Assembly (NCBI RefSeq): GCF_900142925.1
Contig: NZ_FRCN01000003.1
Location: forward strand, 399,300 to 463,299
Length of the DNA stretch: 64,000 bases
Source of the DNA: Chitinophaga sp. CF418
GTDB taxonomy: Bacteria; Bacteroidota; Bacteroidia; Chitinophagales; Chitinophagaceae
Reading direction: 5' to 3'
The notes under the pieces are model-generated. The model worked only from the letters and a program-made list of their open reading frames with translations. It made no database searches and was not told the DNA's origin. Shown piece by piece: positions 34,960 through 45,800 of the stretch. The position numbers and the translations under genes were made by a program. Position 1 is the first letter of the stretch; every line of letters begins with the position of its first letter.

Positions 34960-35844
34960 ATGCATTCGATATTAGATCTTGTTGGCAACACTCCGATGGT
35001 GGCGCTCAATCACATCAGCGCCAATCCCGGAGTTACGATTTATGCGAAACTGGAAGGAAATAATCCGGGAGGCAGTGTAAAGGACAGAGCGGCTTACGGT
35101 ATGATCAAAGGAGCATTGGACAGAGGCGAGATCAAACCGGGCATTAAACTGATTGAGGCCACCAGCGGCAACACAGGCATCGCATTAGCCATGATTGCCA
35201 GCCTGTTCGGCGTAGAAATTGAACTGGTGATGCCGGAAGATGCTACCCGCGAAAGGGTACTGACCATGGAAGCCTTTGGCGCGAAAGTGATACTGACGCC
35301 TAAAGAAGCATCCATGGAAGGCTCCATTGACTATGCCAATGAGCAGGTGGCCAAAGGTGGTTATCATATGCTGAACCAGTTTGGCAATCCGGATAACTAC
35401 GGCATGCACTATAAAACCACCGGACCGGAAATATGGCGGGATACCAACCAGAGTATCACCCATTTCGTAAGTGCCATGGGCACTACCGGTACCATTATGG
35501 GGGTGTCGAAATTCCTGAAAGAGCAGAATAACCAGGTACAGATCGTAGGATGTCAGCCTACGGAAGGCTCCAGGATACCTGGTATCCGTAAATGGCCGGA
35601 GGAATATCTGCCTAAAATCTTCGACAGATCGAGGGTAGACCGCATCATGGATATTTCGGAAGAAGAGGCAAAAACGATGACCCGCCGGCTGGCGAAAGAG
35701 GAAGGCATTTTCTGCGGTATGAGCAGCGGAGGAGCAGTGTCCGCAGCGGCAAGGATCTCCAGGGAGCTGGACCACGGGGTGTTGGTATGTATTATCTGCG
35801 ACCGCGGCGATAGGTATTTGTCGTCAGATCTGTTTGGGAATTAA
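34960..35844 (+). CDS. cysM: Cysteine synthase B
   Basis: The 294-residue fold-type II PLP enzyme has the Schiff-base Lys41 in NNPGGSVKDRAA, substrate loop TSGNTG 68-73, phosphate loop in SAMGTTGTIMG, and the CysM-type end IRKWPEEYLPKIFDRSRVDRI. It turns O-acetylserine plus sulfide (or thiosulfate) into cysteine. It starts immediately after the cysE stop. Confidence 0.93.
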   Translation: MHSILDLVGNTPMVALNHISANPGVTIYAKLEGNNPGGSVKDRAAYGMIKGALDRGEIKPGIKLIEATSGNTGIALAMIASLFGVEIELVMPEDATRERVLTMEAFGAKVILTPKEASMEGSIDYANEQVAKGGYHMLNQFGNPDNYGMHYKTTGPEIWRDTNQSITHFVSAMGTTGTIMGVSKFLKEQNNQVQIVGCQPTEGSRIPGIRKWPEEYLPKIFDRSRVDRIMDISEEEAKTMTRRLAKEEGIFCGMSSGGAVSAAARISRELDHGVLVCIICDRGDRYLSSDLFGN

Positions 35845-35995
35845 ATATCATCGGGGATTGTTATGTGCGTAACGGATTGACTTCCGTTGGTTCCCGGTTC
35901 AACCATATTACCGCTCCCGAAAATATTGAATATCGACCCGGAGAACAGCACAGGAAACCGGTTCACAAAACCTCATTCAAAAAATTATAAAACAA

Positions 35996-36024
35996 AAAGC
36001 CGGCCTGTAGGACAGACCGGCTTT
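35996..36024. terminator. Bidirectional terminator between cysM and pdhB
   Basis: AAAGCCGG pairs with CCGGCTTT (36017-36024), with an inner CTGT/ACAG pairing. A- and T-runs flank it, and the neighbouring genes converge. Confidence 0.9.
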
Positions 36025-36044
36025 CTTTATTGACAGTATTACTG

Positions 36045-37028
36045 TTACTTCTTCATGTACATTACTTCCTTCACCAGTTTCACAGTACGCTCAACATCAG
36101 GCAGGTACAGTTTCACCAGGTTCGGTGCGTAGTGCATTGGCGCATCAGCAGCTGTGATACGACGGATCGGAGCATCCAGGTAGTCGAAACCTTCTTTCTG
36201 GATGCGGTAAGAGATCTCAGAAGAAACGCTGGAGAACGGCCATTGTTCTTCTACGATCACCAGGCGGTTGGTTTTCTTAACAGATTCCAGGATGGTGAAC
36301 CAGTCCAGCGGACGGATGGTACGCAAGTCGATCACTTCAGCTTCGATACCTTCTTTTGCCAGTTCTTCAGCAGCACCCAGGGCAACTTTCATCATTTTGT
36401 TGAAAGAAACGATGGTTACGTCTTTACCAGCACGTTTGATATCAGCTTTACCAATTGGGATAATGTATTCTTCTTCAGGCACGTCACCCATCTCGCCGTA
36501 CATCTGCTCACTTTCCATGAAAACAACCGGGTCATTATCGCGGATAGCCGCTTTCAGCAGACCTTTTGCATCATAAGGATTGGAAACTGATATTACTTTT
36601 AAACCTGGGATATTTGCATAATAGCTTTCGAAAGCGGTAGAGTGCTGAGCACCCAGCTGACCGGCAGAACCGTTAGGTCCGCGGAAAACGATAGGACAAC
36701 CTACCTGTCCGCCACTCATAGCCAGCATTTTAGAAGCTGTGTTCAGGATCTGGTCCAATGCCAGTACAGCAAAGTTCCATGTCATGAATTCCAGAACAGG
36801 ACGAAGACCATTCTGTGCAGCACCAACACCAATTGCGGTGAAGCCCAGCTCGGCGATAGGCGTATCTATTACCCTCTTAGGGCCAAACTCATCCAGCATT
36901 CCCTGGCTAACTTTATAGGCTCCATTATATTCTGCTACTTCCTCTCCCATCAGGAAAACGCGGTCGTCACGGCGCATTTCTTCCTGCATGGCTTCTCGTA
37001 AGGCTTGTCTGAAAGCTATCTGACGCAT
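36045..37028 (-). CDS. pdhB: Pyruvate dehydrogenase E1 component, beta subunit
   Basis: This is a 327-residue transketolase-type beta subunit: [38 protein letters not shown] at the start (thiamine-binding Glu), the [20 protein letters not shown] loop, [15 protein letters not shown], and the transketolase C domain ([32 protein letters not shown]). With PdhA it forms the E1 of pyruvate dehydrogenase. The alpha subunit is not adjacent, so the genes are split, as is common in Bacteroidota. Confidence 0.93.
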   Translation of the reverse strand: MRQIAFRQALREAMQEEMRRDDRVFLMGEEVAEYNGAYKVSQGMLDEFGPKRVIDTPIAELGFTAIGVGAAQNGLRPVLEFMTWNFAVLALDQILNTASKMLAMSGGQVGCPIVFRGPNGSAGQLGAQHSTAFESYYANIPGLKVISVSNPYDAKGLLKAAIRDNDPVVFMESEQMYGEMGDVPEEEYIIPIGKADIKRAGKDVTIVSFNKMMKVALGAAEELAKEGIEAEVIDLRTIRPLDWFTILESVKKTNRLVIVEEQWPFSSVSSEISYRIQKEGFDYLDAPIRRITAADAPMHYAPNLVKLYLPDVERTVKLVKEVMYMKK

Positions 37029-37213
37029 GCTGTTACTCTTAAAGTTTGAAAGTTAATGCCTCATTTATCTTAAGGCAGGGGCAAAATTATTGTTTGTTGG
37101 CGAAAAAGCAAAGGAAAACTTATGAGTAAGGCTCCTGAGATTTTAAATACTATATATGAAATATTATATATATTAGCGGACATACTGCCTGTTATAAGTT
37201 AATATCCTATCCT

Positions 37214-37852
37214 ATGTTTACCATTACCGTGCTTTTCTTATGCTTTCTGGCGGCCATATCCTGTAAGATCAAAAAGGTCAAAGCCCCGCTGATCACCGGT
37301 TTGATCTGGTATTTCCACCTTGTGATGTGTGTATTCTCTGTTCTGTGCCTGATACTGCTCTTCAGCGGCTACGGATTTAAAGGCACTTATACAGAGCGGG
37401 TGTTCTATACCCTGTATGCAGGGTCTGGTATTGTATTATATGGACTAACCCAGCAGGAGGTGTCCGGCAAGTGGGTATACCTGTGCGCTTTTTACGGTTT
37501 TCCTTTTGTGCTGCTCTTTGGATTATTGCTGCCTCCCTTGCGTACCCTGACCGTTATTGCAGGGCTGGGCCTGTTGTCTGATGGGGAAATGAAACGCTAC
37601 CCGATTGATGATGACTATTCGCTGCAATCTACCTCCGTAGATATTATCTACCGCTACCCTACCTATAGCCTGGTACAGGACAAGTACTGGTTTTTTGAAA
37701 AGATCTCGGGAGATGTGGTTAAACCTACGGGACGGCTGCAAGCCTTAAAAATGGAGAAAAACGGACAGGATAGCCTGCATCTTTATATGAACCTGGTAAA
37801 TGAACCAGGCAGGGCCTCCCGTTTTGATACGACCATCAGTCTGATACAATAA
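37214..37852 (+). CDS. Integral membrane protein, unknown function
   Basis: This is a 212-residue protein with about four N-terminal transmembrane helices (residues 2-20, 28-55, 65-80, 85-120), then a soluble C-terminal part of about 90 residues (SVDIIYRYPTYSLVQDKYWFFEK). No known motif was seen. It is a single gene ending at a strong shared terminator. Confidence 0.6.
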   Translation: MFTITVLFLCFLAAISCKIKKVKAPLITGLIWYFHLVMCVFSVLCLILLFSGYGFKGTYTERVFYTLYAGSGIVLYGLTQQEVSGKWVYLCAFYGFPFVLLFGLLLPPLRTLTVIAGLGLLSDGEMKRYPIDDDYSLQSTSVDIIYRYPTYSLVQDKYWFFEKISGDVVKPTGRLQALKMEKNGQDSLHLYMNLVNEPGRASRFDTTISLIQ

Positions 37853-37853
37853 A

Positions 37854-37901
37854 ATTAAGGATCAGGGACTTACGTGCTGATGTAAATCCCTGATCCTTAA
37901 T
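37854..37901. terminator. Shared terminator with perfect 15-bp stem
   Basis: ATTAAGGATCAGGGA (37854-37868) pairs with 37887-37901, with an inner TTAC/GTAA pairing. It sits between convergent genes. Confidence 0.88.
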
Positions 37902-37911
37902 AGTAATATTG

Positions 37912-39087
37912 CTAATTCGCTCTTTCGATAATAATCGCGCTGGCGCCGCCGCCACCATTACAGATGCCTGCCACGCCGTAACGGGCATTGTTCTGGCGCA
38001 GGATGGAGCTGAGTGTCACCACGATACGTGCGCCGCTGCATCCGATAGGATGCCCCATAGAAACAGCGCCTCCCCATACGTTCACCTTGTCGGACGATAA
38101 TCCCAGGTCACGTTCATTGGCGATGGGTACACAGGAAAAGGCCTCATTGATCTCCACAAAATCCATATCTGCCACTGTCAGCTTCGCTTTTTCCAGCGCT
38201 TTATTGATCGCTTTCACAGGAGTGGTCGTGAACCATTCAGGCGCCTGAGATGCATCTGCAAAGCTGATGATCTTCGCCAAAGGCTTCAGTCCCAATTCTT
38301 TCAGCTTCTCCCCGCTCACCAGCAATACCGCCGCTGCGCCATCATTAATATTAGAGGCATTGGCAGCAGTGATGGTACCATCTTTCTGGAAAGTAGGTTT
38401 CAATGTGGGGATCTTTTCGAAGTTCACCTTTTTATAGTCTTCGTCTTCCGTAACAGTAGTTGCCTGTTTTCCAGGCACTTCCACCGGGATGACCTCATTT
38501 TTATAATATCCCTTTTCAGTAGCCGCTGCTGCTCTTTTATAACTTTCTATAGCGTAGGCATCCTGGTCTTCACGGGAAATCTTGTATTCTGCAGCACAGA
38601 GTTCCGCCGCATTCCCCATGTGGAAATCCTTATAAGGGTCCCACAGACCATCCCGGATAATACCGTCAGCGATAGCCCCGTTTCCCAGTTTGTAACCATT
38701 ACGGGCTTTATCCAGGTAGTAAGGTACATTGCTCATACTCTCCATTCCGCCGGCCACTACCACGTCATTATCGCCTGAAAGGATGCTCTGCGCACCTAAC
38801 ATGATCGCTTTCATACCGGAAGCACATACCTTATTGACAGTAGTACAGGGCACATTAGTGGGAATGCCGGCATAGATACTGGCCTGGTTGGCAGGCGCCT
38901 GGCCCAGGTTGGCACTGATCACATTACCCATATACACTTCATTCACTGCAGTGGGAGGTACGCCCGCTTTTTCGAGAGCTGCTTTCATCACCAGGGCGCC
39001 CAGTTGGGTAGCAGAAATCGCCGATAATGCACCGTTAAAGGAACCAATGGGGGTACGCACCGCTGAAACTATAAATACTTCTTTCAT
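37912..39087 (-). CDS. Acetyl-CoA C-acetyltransferase (thiolase)
   Basis: The 391-residue thiolase carries all active-site blocks: nucleophilic Cys88 in NKVCASGMKAI, NEAF near residue 315, GHPIGCSGAR and the final Cys in GICNGGGGASA. It condenses or cleaves acetyl-CoA/acetoacetyl-CoA. It stands alone, so biosynthetic or degradative use cannot be decided. A minus-strand TATATTTG at 39144-39151 is a good -7 candidate. Confidence 0.94.
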   Translation of the reverse strand: MKEVFIVSAVRTPIGSFNGALSAISATQLGALVMKAALEKAGVPPTAVNEVYMGNVISANLGQAPANQASIYAGIPTNVPCTTVNKVCASGMKAIMLGAQSILSGDNDVVVAGGMESMSNVPYYLDKARNGYKLGNGAIADGIIRDGLWDPYKDFHMGNAAELCAAEYKISREDQDAYAIESYKRAAAATEKGYYKNEVIPVEVPGKQATTVTEDEDYKKVNFEKIPTLKPTFQKDGTITAANASNINDGAAAVLLVSGEKLKELGLKPLAKIISFADASQAPEWFTTTPVKAINKALEKAKLTVADMDFVEINEAFSCVPIANERDLGLSSDKVNVWGGAVSMGHPIGCSGARIVVTLSSILRQNNARYGVAGICNGGGGASAIIIERAN

Positions 39088-39186
39088 CCGTAGAAATTTT
39101 CGTTACGCCCGGGGCGCAACTGTTAAGATTGTTTGGTTTCCACCAAATATAACGGAATTTCAGAAACGATAGCGGGGGCGTGAAGA

Positions 39187-39876
39187 TTAAAAACGGTACC
39201 CTACTTTAATTCCCATAGGTATATTAATATCCCATCCTGTTTTGGGCACATCAGCAAGATAGCTGCTGTTATCCTCTAAATAACTGTCTGCTGAAGGAAC
39301 CTTGTTTTTAAAGGCCACATCCCTGTATTTAAGTCCCAGCCCGATGTAGAATTCTATCATGAATTTATGTCCCTTATCAAAGAATAACTGACAGCCCACC
39401 TTACCAGATGTGCCATAGATATTTTTGACTTTCTCATAGGCGGATATTTTCTCATAATCCGGTTCCCAGCCACTGGGATTCGACCTCACCGGCTGGATCC
39501 ACTCCTCAAGATAACTAACGCGCTTATATGAAATTTCCTGCGCGAAGAACAGTTTGTACACATGCCCTCTCCCCGGCACATAGTAGCGCATTTCCGGACG
39601 GATACGGAAGCCCTTTGCCATTGGCGAATATCTGCCTCTCAGATTATAATCGTCTTTTTCATCAATAAAAATCCAGGTACCTTCCATCAGCACACTCCAG
39701 TTCTTTTTATACCTGTATTCCAGTGCCAGGGAAACTCCACCATCAGGTTCCCTCAGCGTCACAAGGTTGGTACTGATACGTAATCCCGTGAGCTGGGAAT
39801 CAGGCGTATTTCTCTGCGCTTTGGAGTCAATGGTATTTAGTAAACAAAGTATAAGAATGGCGTATAGTTGTTTCAT
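39187..39876 (-). CDS. Exported beta-barrel-like protein, unknown function
   Basis: This is a 229-residue protein with a signal peptide (about 1-20, DSKAQ). Alternating hydrophobic and polar strands (LALEYRYKKNWSVLMEGTWIF, FRIRPEMRYYV, FMIEFYIGLGLKYRD) and a C-terminal aromatic (GIKVGYRF) are the hallmarks of a small outer-membrane barrel, similar to DUF3575-type proteins. It overlaps the end of the upstream lipoprotein gene by one base, so the two are translationally coupled. Confidence 0.65.
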   Translation of the reverse strand: MKQLYAILILCLLNTIDSKAQRNTPDSQLTGLRISTNLVTLREPDGGVSLALEYRYKKNWSVLMEGTWIFIDEKDDYNLRGRYSPMAKGFRIRPEMRYYVPGRGHVYKLFFAQEISYKRVSYLEEWIQPVRSNPSGWEPDYEKISAYEKVKNIYGTSGKVGCQLFFDKGHKFMIEFYIGLGLKYRDVAFKNKVPSADSYLEDNSSYLADVPKTGWDINIPMGIKVGYRF

Positions 39877-41075
39877 CAGTAAGGTAGTTTAGAGATTAAG
39901 CTGGGAGAAGCGGGGGAAGTAACTATGCTATAACAAATTATCTGCTGTTTACTGCGAACGAATAAAAGGTTACCATTGGTGACGATAGAAGAATAAGCAT
40001 CATCAGTCATATCCCCAGCCCTTTCAAGCGCCGCCCCGGCAATATTTACCATTACCATACCTTGTTCTGTGGCTATATAAATATAACTGCCTGCTATAAC
40101 AAAGGCATTTGCCATGTCTACACGCAAACGATCTATTTCAATAGCAGCAGTTGTATCTTTTCTCAACCTGTATTTTATCAGATAAGGAGAAGGACCACAA
40201 TAACTTTTCTGGTTGGAAATGGTATATACCGTATCCCCTTTTGCTCTTACTTTTACACAGTAAGACAAATTACTGTAAGAGGTAGTCCTGTTTAAGCTGA
40301 CGCCGTCACGCCGGTCCAGCTGGGAGCCGTACACCACTGCCAGTTCACTATTATTCAGTAAAAAGATGCTATCCACCTTTGTACCTAACAACATTTCGCT
40401 CTTCACGATCACCGGCCGGTCAGGAACGGACAGAGAATAGACAGCCAGTGACTCCTTATTCACCAGGTACAGTTTGCCCTTTGAAGCAACCAGTCCCGGA
40501 TTGCTGCGATAGCTTTCCTCCGGAAAATTATTATCTGGTTTAGCTGGTCTGCGGCATTGAGGATTATTAATTTTGGTCTTACGCCAACCAACTACTATTC
40601 CCTTTGAAGGATCTACGCATTCAAAATAATCTGCGTTCGGTCCGATAGGATAATCCAGTTGTTTCCAGACACCCACCAGCCTTCCTACGTTCATATCCGC
40701 AGAGAGTGCTTTTAGCGGGATGGAGATCAGGTCATCGTAATTATTCACGTACAGATAACCACCTTCAATGGCAGCAACCTGGAATCCGGGAACACGCAGA
40801 AAGCCTGTCTTTACAGGGTGAGCGGGGTCCTGGTAAGAAATGACGTGTAGTCCTGAATCAATTTCTTCCTGCAGTACATTCGTACCTGCTGTAAATAATT
40901 TTCCACCGTTGACAGTTTTACGGGGCGGCTGGAACCTGACCTGTTTCAAAGAAGCATCAGTACTGTAAATTGGGGCATACCCATCTACCATTCCACGTTC
41001 CCAGGGTTCATCATCGCAAGCGGCAAGCAGACTACAGACAGTGAATAAGACATAGGTTTGTAAAAGGCGAGTCAT
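39876..41075 (-). CDS. Lipoprotein with LVIVD/beta-propeller-like repeats
   Basis: This is a 399-residue lipoprotein: signal peptide with lipobox LLAAC (Cys20). Repeats such as GLHVISYQDPAHPVKTGFLRVPG and AIEGGYLYVNNYDDLISIPL follow the LVIVD pattern and suggest a beta-propeller. It probably sits on the outer membrane and binds protein or polymer. It forms a two-gene unit with the downstream barrel-like protein. Whether it belongs to the neighbouring SusCD locus is unclear; a terminator (41201-41222) separates them. Confidence 0.7.
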   Translation of the reverse strand: MTRLLQTYVLFTVCSLLAACDDEPWERGMVDGYAPIYSTDASLKQVRFQPPRKTVNGGKLFTAGTNVLQEEIDSGLHVISYQDPAHPVKTGFLRVPGFQVAAIEGGYLYVNNYDDLISIPLKALSADMNVGRLVGVWKQLDYPIGPNADYFECVDPSKGIVVGWRKTKINNPQCRRPAKPDNNFPEESYRSNPGLVASKGKLYLVNKESLAVYSLSVPDRPVIVKSEMLLGTKVDSIFLLNNSELAVVYGSQLDRRDGVSLNRTTSYSNLSYCVKVRAKGDTVYTISNQKSYCGPSPYLIKYRLRKDTTAAIEIDRLRVDMANAFVIAGSYIYIATEQGMVMVNIAGAALERAGDMTDDAYSSIVTNGNLLFVRSKQQIICYSIVTSPASPSLISKLPY

Positions 41076-41200
41076 ATACTATAGGTTAGGCATTTTCTGT
41101 GAAGCGTGCAAAGATAAGAGGAAGTTACACTGCATGCGTTAAGAAAACGTTAAAGGGGCATCCACGCAGAGAAAGAAGACAATAATATATAAAAAAGAAA

Positions 41201-41222
41201 CCGTCTCAAATAATTGAGACGG
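41201..41222 (-). terminator. Terminator of the sigma-FecR-SusC-SusD unit
   Basis: A 9-bp perfect stem CCGTCTCAA/TTGAGACGG with a short AT loop is followed by T-rich sequence on the minus strand. Confidence 0.88.
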
Positions 41223-41268
41223 CTCTTTCTTCAAGCATAACCGGTCCTTACGATAACCGGAATTTATT

Positions 41269-42849
41269 TTACCAGCCACTATTATTAGGCAGGGCATTCG
41301 GATTGAGTGCTGTTTCACTTTGTGGTACTGGCCAGAGATAATCACGGCCTGCGTTGAAACTGCGCTGTTCTACCAGTACGTGCTTACCGTAGTCCTGTCT
41401 GGTCTGATCAAAGTTGTTCAGGATACCATATACAGGGCCGGACATTACTGTTTCAGCAACCTTCCAGCGACGGATGTCAAACAGCCGGTTATCTTCCATC
41501 GGGAACTCCACATGTCTTTCACGGCGTACCGCATCACGCAATGCTGCCTGACCGGGGAAATCAGCTGCTGTCAGCACAGGCATCATCACACCAGGTCTTT
41601 GTCTTACCTGGTTGATAGCATCGTATACAGAAGCATCGATCTGGTTAGCTTCTATTTTAGCTTCTGCATAAGTCAGCAGTACTTCTGCATATCTTAACAG
41701 TACCACATCGTTGTATGAGTTGCCGTCCCAGTTACCCTGAATATCAGCAGGCACATATTTCTTATAATAGAAACCTGTCAGTGATGCATTGTTCTTACTT
41801 AATGCATCCAGGCTCCTGATATTGCTCACATCAATGGTGATACCGTTCACCACTACACCTGGCACTACTACCGTCAATTTAAGACGGGGATCGCGGTTAT
41901 CATATGGATGTGTGGCATCATAGAGCGTAGACTTATCTATGGTCTTTCCATCTGTACATTCATATGCATCAACAAGCGACTGCAATGGCACTACCTGCGA
42001 CCAGCCACCGAGAGAAGGTCCGCCTACCCATGTACCCATAGCGCTGGGCAATGTGTTCTTCACGTAACGGGCAGAGAATATGATCTCCTGGCTGTTCTTG
42101 TTGGTACCATTGAACAGGCTTACGTAATTATTGTCTATCATGTAAGTATTCAGGTCCATTACTTCCTTAGCCGCCGCCGCTGCCTCTGTATAACGGCCCT
42201 CGTATAGCAGTACGCGTGCTTTTAATGCCAGCGCAGATCCCCTGGTGGCACGGCCTACGTTGTTGGCATCGTAGGTAACAGGAAGATACTTAGCGATGGT
42301 ATCCAGCTCTGCCACCACGAACTGTGCTATTTCCGCACGTGAGGTACGCTTCGCAGCAAAGTCACTTACCGGTGGAGTAGTCGTTCTCAGTGGCACATCT
42401 CCATACAATCCTATCAGCTGCTGATAAGCGAATGCCCTGATAAAACGGGCTTCTCCTTTCAGACGTTGGTTAAGGGAATCCGATAATGCTTTATCCCTGT
42501 CGATATTGTCCAGCACATCATTACAGGAAGCGATCATCTTATAAAAGTTGCTCCAGAAGTTGGCAAACATACCGGTTCCGATAGAGGCACTTCCGTTACC
42601 AACAAGCCTTACATCACTCGGCCAGTCGCTCCAGGAATAACTGTCGTCCGTAGCGCAGCTCAGGAATATGCGGTTATCCACATCGCCCAGGCGGCGGTAA
42701 CAGTTATTTACGGCATTGATGGCATCCGCTTCTGTAGTCCAGTAATCCTGCCGGCTCACAGCATTCTGAGGCTGTTCGTCCAGGTATTTTTTACAGGCCG
42801 TCATTGATACAAGTCCGGCCAGGGTAAATATAATTGCTAGTTTCTTCAT
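41269..42849 (-). CDS. SusD/RagB-family nutrient-binding outer membrane lipoprotein
   Basis: The 526-residue product has lipobox SMTACKK (Cys19). N-terminal SusD segment YLDEQPQNAVSRQDYWTTEADAINAVNNCYRRL, TPR-like helices (RGSALALKARVLLYEGRYTEAAAAAKEVMD) and the C-terminal RagB block (VLLRYAEVLLTYAEAKIE, VRRERHVEFPMEDNRLFDIRRW) are complete. It forms the lid of the SusC channel and binds the substrate, which is not evident from sequence. It starts 11 nt after susC. Confidence 0.94.
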   Translation of the reverse strand: MKKLAIIFTLAGLVSMTACKKYLDEQPQNAVSRQDYWTTEADAINAVNNCYRRLGDVDNRIFLSCATDDSYSWSDWPSDVRLVGNGSASIGTGMFANFWSNFYKMIASCNDVLDNIDRDKALSDSLNQRLKGEARFIRAFAYQQLIGLYGDVPLRTTTPPVSDFAAKRTSRAEIAQFVVAELDTIAKYLPVTYDANNVGRATRGSALALKARVLLYEGRYTEAAAAAKEVMDLNTYMIDNNYVSLFNGTNKNSQEIIFSARYVKNTLPSAMGTWVGGPSLGGWSQVVPLQSLVDAYECTDGKTIDKSTLYDATHPYDNRDPRLKLTVVVPGVVVNGITIDVSNIRSLDALSKNNASLTGFYYKKYVPADIQGNWDGNSYNDVVLLRYAEVLLTYAEAKIEANQIDASVYDAINQVRQRPGVMMPVLTAADFPGQAALRDAVRRERHVEFPMEDNRLFDIRRWKVAETVMSGPVYGILNNFDQTRQDYGKHVLVEQRSFNAGRDYLWPVPQSETALNPNALPNNSGW

Positions 42850-42860
42850 GACTACTTAGT

Positions 42861-45800
42861 TTAAAATTGCACGTTTAATCCAAAGTTGATGGTTCTCACC
42901 TGTGGGTAATACCTGCTATCGTTGGGTGCTTCCGGATCAATGTCTTTCGGCAGGGAAGAGAAGGTCAGGAGGTTTTGTCCGCTTACATAAATGCGGCATC
43001 TGTCAAAGCCTGTCCGTCTCATGATATGATCGGGCAATGTATACCCCAGCTGCACGCTTTTCAGCCTCAGGTAAGCGCCGCTCTTCACCCAGTAAGAAGA
43101 TGACTGATAGTTCTGTGTGGTGTTTACTAATCTTGGGAAAGCTGCACCTGTATTAGTAGTTGTCCAGCTATTCAGGTGCTCTTCCCTGAAGTTACCGTCA
43201 TTGGATGTTGGCGCTCTTTCTATTGGCAGTGTATGAATAGATACTTTACCTACGCCCTGGAAGAAGGCTGACAGATCGAAGTGTTTGAAATCAGCACCCA
43301 GGTTGAAGCCATAGGTATATCTTGGAATATTGCTACCCAGGTACACCATATCACCACCATTGCTCACTGATCCTTCCTTTACCTGTTTGTCATTGTTCTG
43401 ATCTTTATAGATCAGATCACCGGGACCTGTGGTCGGGAATGGCTGTGTAGCATGTGCTGCTACCTGCGCAGCATTCTGGAAGATGCCTTCTACCTGATAG
43501 CCATAGAAGCCTCCGATAGGTTGCCCTGTAATGAGACCCGTATAAATGAAGTTATTATCCCTGCTGATCGCGTCAGTATTTTTGATGTCGACGATCTTGT
43601 TGCGAACATCAGAGAGATTACCACCTACATGATAATCAACCTGGCCGATCTTACCACGATAGTTCAATGATACTTCCCATCCTGTGTTCTGTACCTTACC
43701 GGCATTCTGTGCAGGAGGTTCCAGACCTACAGAAGGATTGATTGGCAGGAACAGCAGGATATCTTTTGTATTCTTTTTATAGTAATCAAAAGTGAAATCC
43801 AGGTTCTTGAATAATGTCGCATCTACACCTACGTCAGTCATCACGGTTGTTTCCCATGTCAGGCCGGAGTTGGGATAGATCTGAATACCTGCAGTAGGAT
43901 TAAGTACTCCACCGAAAGGATAACTGTTGTAATAGTATACTGACTGGTAAGGATAGTTGGTAGATTGTTTATCTCTGTCGAGGATCACATCATTACCCAG
44001 CTTACCCCATGAACCACGTAATTTCAGATTGTTGATGAAGGTCAGATCATGCATGAATTCCTCTGAAGAGATACGCCAGCCGGCAGAGAAAGATGGGAAC
44101 ATACCCCATTTCTGACCGTCAGAGAAACGGGAGGAACCATCGCGGCGGAGGTTAGCTTCAAAGAGATATTTATCGTTGTAGGAGTAGTTCAATCTACCGA
44201 AGAAAGATACCAGTGAATAGGCAACGCCATTACCTGTAGCGATCTGTCCCGTAGCCGCACCGGCGTCGATCTGCTCTATCGTACCATTCGGCAGGTTCAC
44301 CCTGTAGCCGCTCAGGTCATCTGTGGTTTCAGACAAGCGGGAAGCACCTGCCAGCAAGGTGAAATTGTGCTTTCCGAAGCTATGTGTATATTCTGCCAAT
44401 CCCTGGTAGTTCCTGAACCAGTAACCCTGGTAAGCTTTCTTAATAGTATTCTGCCCCAGTGTCAATGCCTTTTCATTGGTGGGGAAATCAGTAAAGTATG
44501 TCAGCGCCTTTTCGTGAATGCTGTTATAGTCGGACCTGTAGTTAACAGAAGTGAGGCCGGTCAGTTTCAGACCTTTTACCAGATTGTATGTGGCTTTGAA
44601 GTTACCTGTAAAGAGATTGCTTTTGTACTGGTATAGGCCACCTTCTTCCTGAAGGCGGATAGGGTTCTGACCACCTCTTACAAGTGCCCAGGTGCCATCT
44701 GAATATTTATTTACAGAAAGCGGATTCACTACTGCAGCCTGTCCAAACTGGTACCATGCTGATCCTGAAGCACCCTGTGGTTCCTGTCTGTCGCCCAGTC
44801 TGGCAGCAATGTCCGCACTGAAGGTCAGCTTCTTTGTGACATTGATATCTGTATTCAGACGAACAGTGAGACGGTTGAAATCCATGTTGGAGATCAGACC
44901 TTTCTGATCGAAGTAATTGGTGGAGAAACGGTATTTTATATCTTCCGTACCGCCGGATACGCCCAGGCTATGTTCCTGCTGAAATCCGCTGCCGGTCAAT
45001 ACATCATCCAGCCAGTAGTTGTCCGGATACAGATCTTTATTACGGTTAGGGTCATCGTAAGCAGCAATCTGCGTATCGGTATAGGTAGGATTCGCACCGG
45101 AGTTAGTAGCAGTCTGGTTCACCAGTTTCATGAAGTCTTTCGCACCTACATACTTTGCCAGGCGTGCAGGGCGCTGCCATGCAAAATAGTTGGAGTAGCT
45201 GACTTTCGCTTTACCGGAGGCGCCTCTTTTAGTAGTGATCAGGATCACGCCATTTGCAGCCCTCACACCATAGATAGCTGAAGAAGCAGCATCTTTCAGT
45301 ACAGAGTAGGATGCGATATCATTCATGTCCACATCATTCATACTCATCTGCACACCATCTACAAGCACCAGCGGATCTGTACTGTTCAAAGTACCGACAC
45401 CACGGATGCGGATAGTGCCCTGGTCAGCACCCGGCTGGCCGCTGCCAGTGGTAACTGTCACACCAGGAGCCATACCCTGCAGGGCAGCAGATACCTGGCC
45501 AACAGGCTTCCAGCTCACATCTTTACCATCTATCGCGCTGATAGCACCGGTAACGTTTACTTTCTTCTGCGTACCATATGCCACCACCACCACTTCAGAG
45601 ATAGCGGTAACATCCTGTGTCAGCTTCACTGTGATGGTAGTACGGCTGCCAACGGTCACTTCCTGTTTGGTATAACCGATGAATGAAAATTCCAGTACGG
45701 CATTTTCATTTGGCACCTGTAATGACCAGGAGCCATCAACACCTGTGGAAGTACCGTTTGTTGTACCTTTTACCAATACCGTTACACCAGGTACAGGCTG

